A stretch of DNA of 6,419 nt, taken from contig JBJYWI010000197.1 in NCBI GenBank assembly GCA_046259385.1, positions 1-6,419 of the forward strand, written 5' to 3'. Position numbers and translations under genes: made by a program. This DNA comes from CAVWDI01 sp046259385. GTDB taxonomy: Bacteria > Chloroflexota > Anaerolineae > Anaerolineales > UBA4823. The notes beneath the pieces were generated by a model. It saw nothing but the letters and a program-made list of their open reading frames with translations. It ran no database searches and had not been told where the DNA came from. Below are positions 5,488-6,419 of the stretch, piece by piece; the first letter of the stretch is position 1, and each line of letters opens with the position of its first letter.

Positions 5488-6419
5488 ATGTTTATTGACA
5501 CAGCGGTTATCCACATTCAATCAGGAAAAGGGGGGGATGGATCAATCCATTTCAGGAAAGAAAAATTCGTTCCCAGAGGCGGTCCAGATGGAGGTGATGG
5601 TGGCAAAGGTGGAGATATCCTGCTGCAGGTTTCTACGAATTTAAATACCCTTTCTAGTTTCCGCTACAAAGAGAAATTTGTTGCTGATAATGGCAGGAAT
5701 GGAGCGAAACAGAAGCAGACTGGGAGATCGGGTGAAAACTTGATTATCCTGGTGCCAGCTGGAACAGTTGTATATGACGACGAAACGGGTGAACTAATGG
5801 GTGATCTGACAGACCCTGAACAGCAATTAATTGTCGCAAAGGGAGGGCGCGGTGGGAGGGGGAATGCCCGGTTTGCCTCCTCCACAAGACAAACCCCACA
5901 GATTGGAGAAAGGGGTGAACCGGGGCAGAAAAGAGTTTTAAGGCTCGAATTAAGATTAATTGCTGATGTTGGGATTGTCGGCGCACCAAATGCTGGCAAA
6001 TCCACCCTGCTGGCAGCAGTTACCAATGCGAAACCAAAAATCGGATCATACCCTTTCACAACCATTGATCCAAATTTGGGAGTTGTAAAAATCGATTTTA
6101 ATACAGAATTTGTTCTAGCGGATATTCCTGGTCTTATTGAAGGTGCTCATCAAGGTATTGGACTAGGGCACGAATTTTTGCGCCATGTCCAGCGTACCAA
6201 AGTGTTAATTCATTTAATCGATGGGACATCTGAAAACCCGATGCTTGATTTCTCGCAAATAAATAGCGAGCTTGCACTGTTTGACCCAAACCTTACCGAA
6301 AAACCTCAGATAGTAGCATACAATAAATTTGACAGATCCGAAGCAAAGGAACGCTGGCCGGCATTTTTGGAGCAGTATAAATCAAAGGTGAAAATTCCAA
6401 GCGGTAAGACTGATGAATA
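5488..6419 (+). CDS. obg: GTPase Obg/CgtA, N-terminal 310 residues (3' end outside window)
   Basis: Essential GTPase linked to 50S ribosome assembly and stress or ppGpp signalling. The frame runs open off the right edge. The N-terminal Obg domain (about 1-158) begins MFIDTAVIHIQSGKGG and has the glycine-rich block RGGPDGGDGGKGGD plus GGRGGRGNARFASS. The GTPase domain follows: G1 GAPNAGKS at 165-172, G2 YPFTT at 188-192, G3 DIPG at 212-215 followed by LIEGAHQGIGLG, and G4 NKFD at 279-282. The G5 motif (usually around SA) is not recognisable before the window ends and may lie just beyond; the last residues, KIPSGKTDE, do not resemble it. The start at 5488 is set by the conserved N terminus. No Shine-Dalgarno sequence is visible in the preceding 20 bases. 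The gene diverges from rex and has its own promoter. Confidence 0.97.
   Translation, partial: MFIDTAVIHIQSGKGGDGSIHFRKEKFVPRGGPDGGDGGKGGDILLQVSTNLNTLSSFRYKEKFVADNGRNGAKQKQTGRSGENLIILVPAGTVVYDDETGELMGDLTDPEQQLIVAKGGRGGRGNARFASSTRQTPQIGERGEPGQKRVLRLELRLIADVGIVGAPNAGKSTLLAAVTNAKPKIGSYPFTTIDPNLGVVKIDFNTEFVLADIPGLIEGAHQGIGLGHEFLRHVQRTKVLIHLIDGTSENPMLDFSQINSELALFDPNLTEKPQIVAYNKFDRSEAKERWPAFLEQYKSKVKIPSGKTDE

Noticed and set aside
5664..6065. 133-codon open frame on the minus strand
   Set aside because: Antisense to the highly conserved obg sequence; the proline- and serine-rich product is what reversed glycine-rich codons give.

Overview
The window is a stretch of bacterial chromosome holding the 3' half of an F-type ATP synthase operon, an actin-like gene appended to it, a convergent redox regulator, and the start of an essential GTPase gene. 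Gene order on the plus strand is atpA (5' end missing), atpG, atpD, atpC and an mreB-family gene. rex lies on the minus strand, and obg on the plus strand runs off the right edge. There are no mobile elements, RNA genes or CRISPR arrays. Protein flavour (the gamma-subunit N terminus, the MreB relative, a Rex repressor with the RKDLSxFGEFG signature) suggests Chloroflexota, perhaps class Anaerolineae. That is an inference from remembered family patterns, not a search.

Positions 1-3670 encode the F1 alpha (C-terminal 262 residues), gamma, beta and epsilon subunits. Catalytic motifs are intact in beta, and the alpha arginine finger is present. Two F1 details stand out. Alpha carries an acidic insertion of about 50 residues in a loop that is short in most bacteria. 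Epsilon carries the IDxxRA motif associated with ATP-sensing epsilon subunits.

Positions 3677-4684 encode an MreB-family protein starting only 6 bp after atpC, so it is probably the last gene of the ATP synthase transcript. Its fold signatures are clear, but both phosphate-binding loops and the catalytic-glutamate region are heavily substituted (phosphate-2 DIGGGTTE has become CLGAGATQ, and EEP has become QQP). The adenine-side TGGGALLRG loop is intact. This looks like an actin-like pseudo-ATPase or a strongly divergent paralog, and is the most interesting item here.

Positions 4693-5313 (minus) encode Rex, the NADH/NAD+-sensing repressor, ending 8 bp from the end of the mreB-like gene. The 174 bp between rex and obg holds a perfect 8-bp inverted repeat, TATTTGTG-N8-CACAAATA, with the spacing of a Rex operator. 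It lies next to an extended -10 promoter reading into obg and overlaps the plausible promoter region of rex. Rex may therefore regulate itself and possibly obg. Overall the locus puts energy conservation (ATP synthase), redox sensing (Rex), a cytoskeletal relative and a ribosome/stress GTPase (Obg) side by side.
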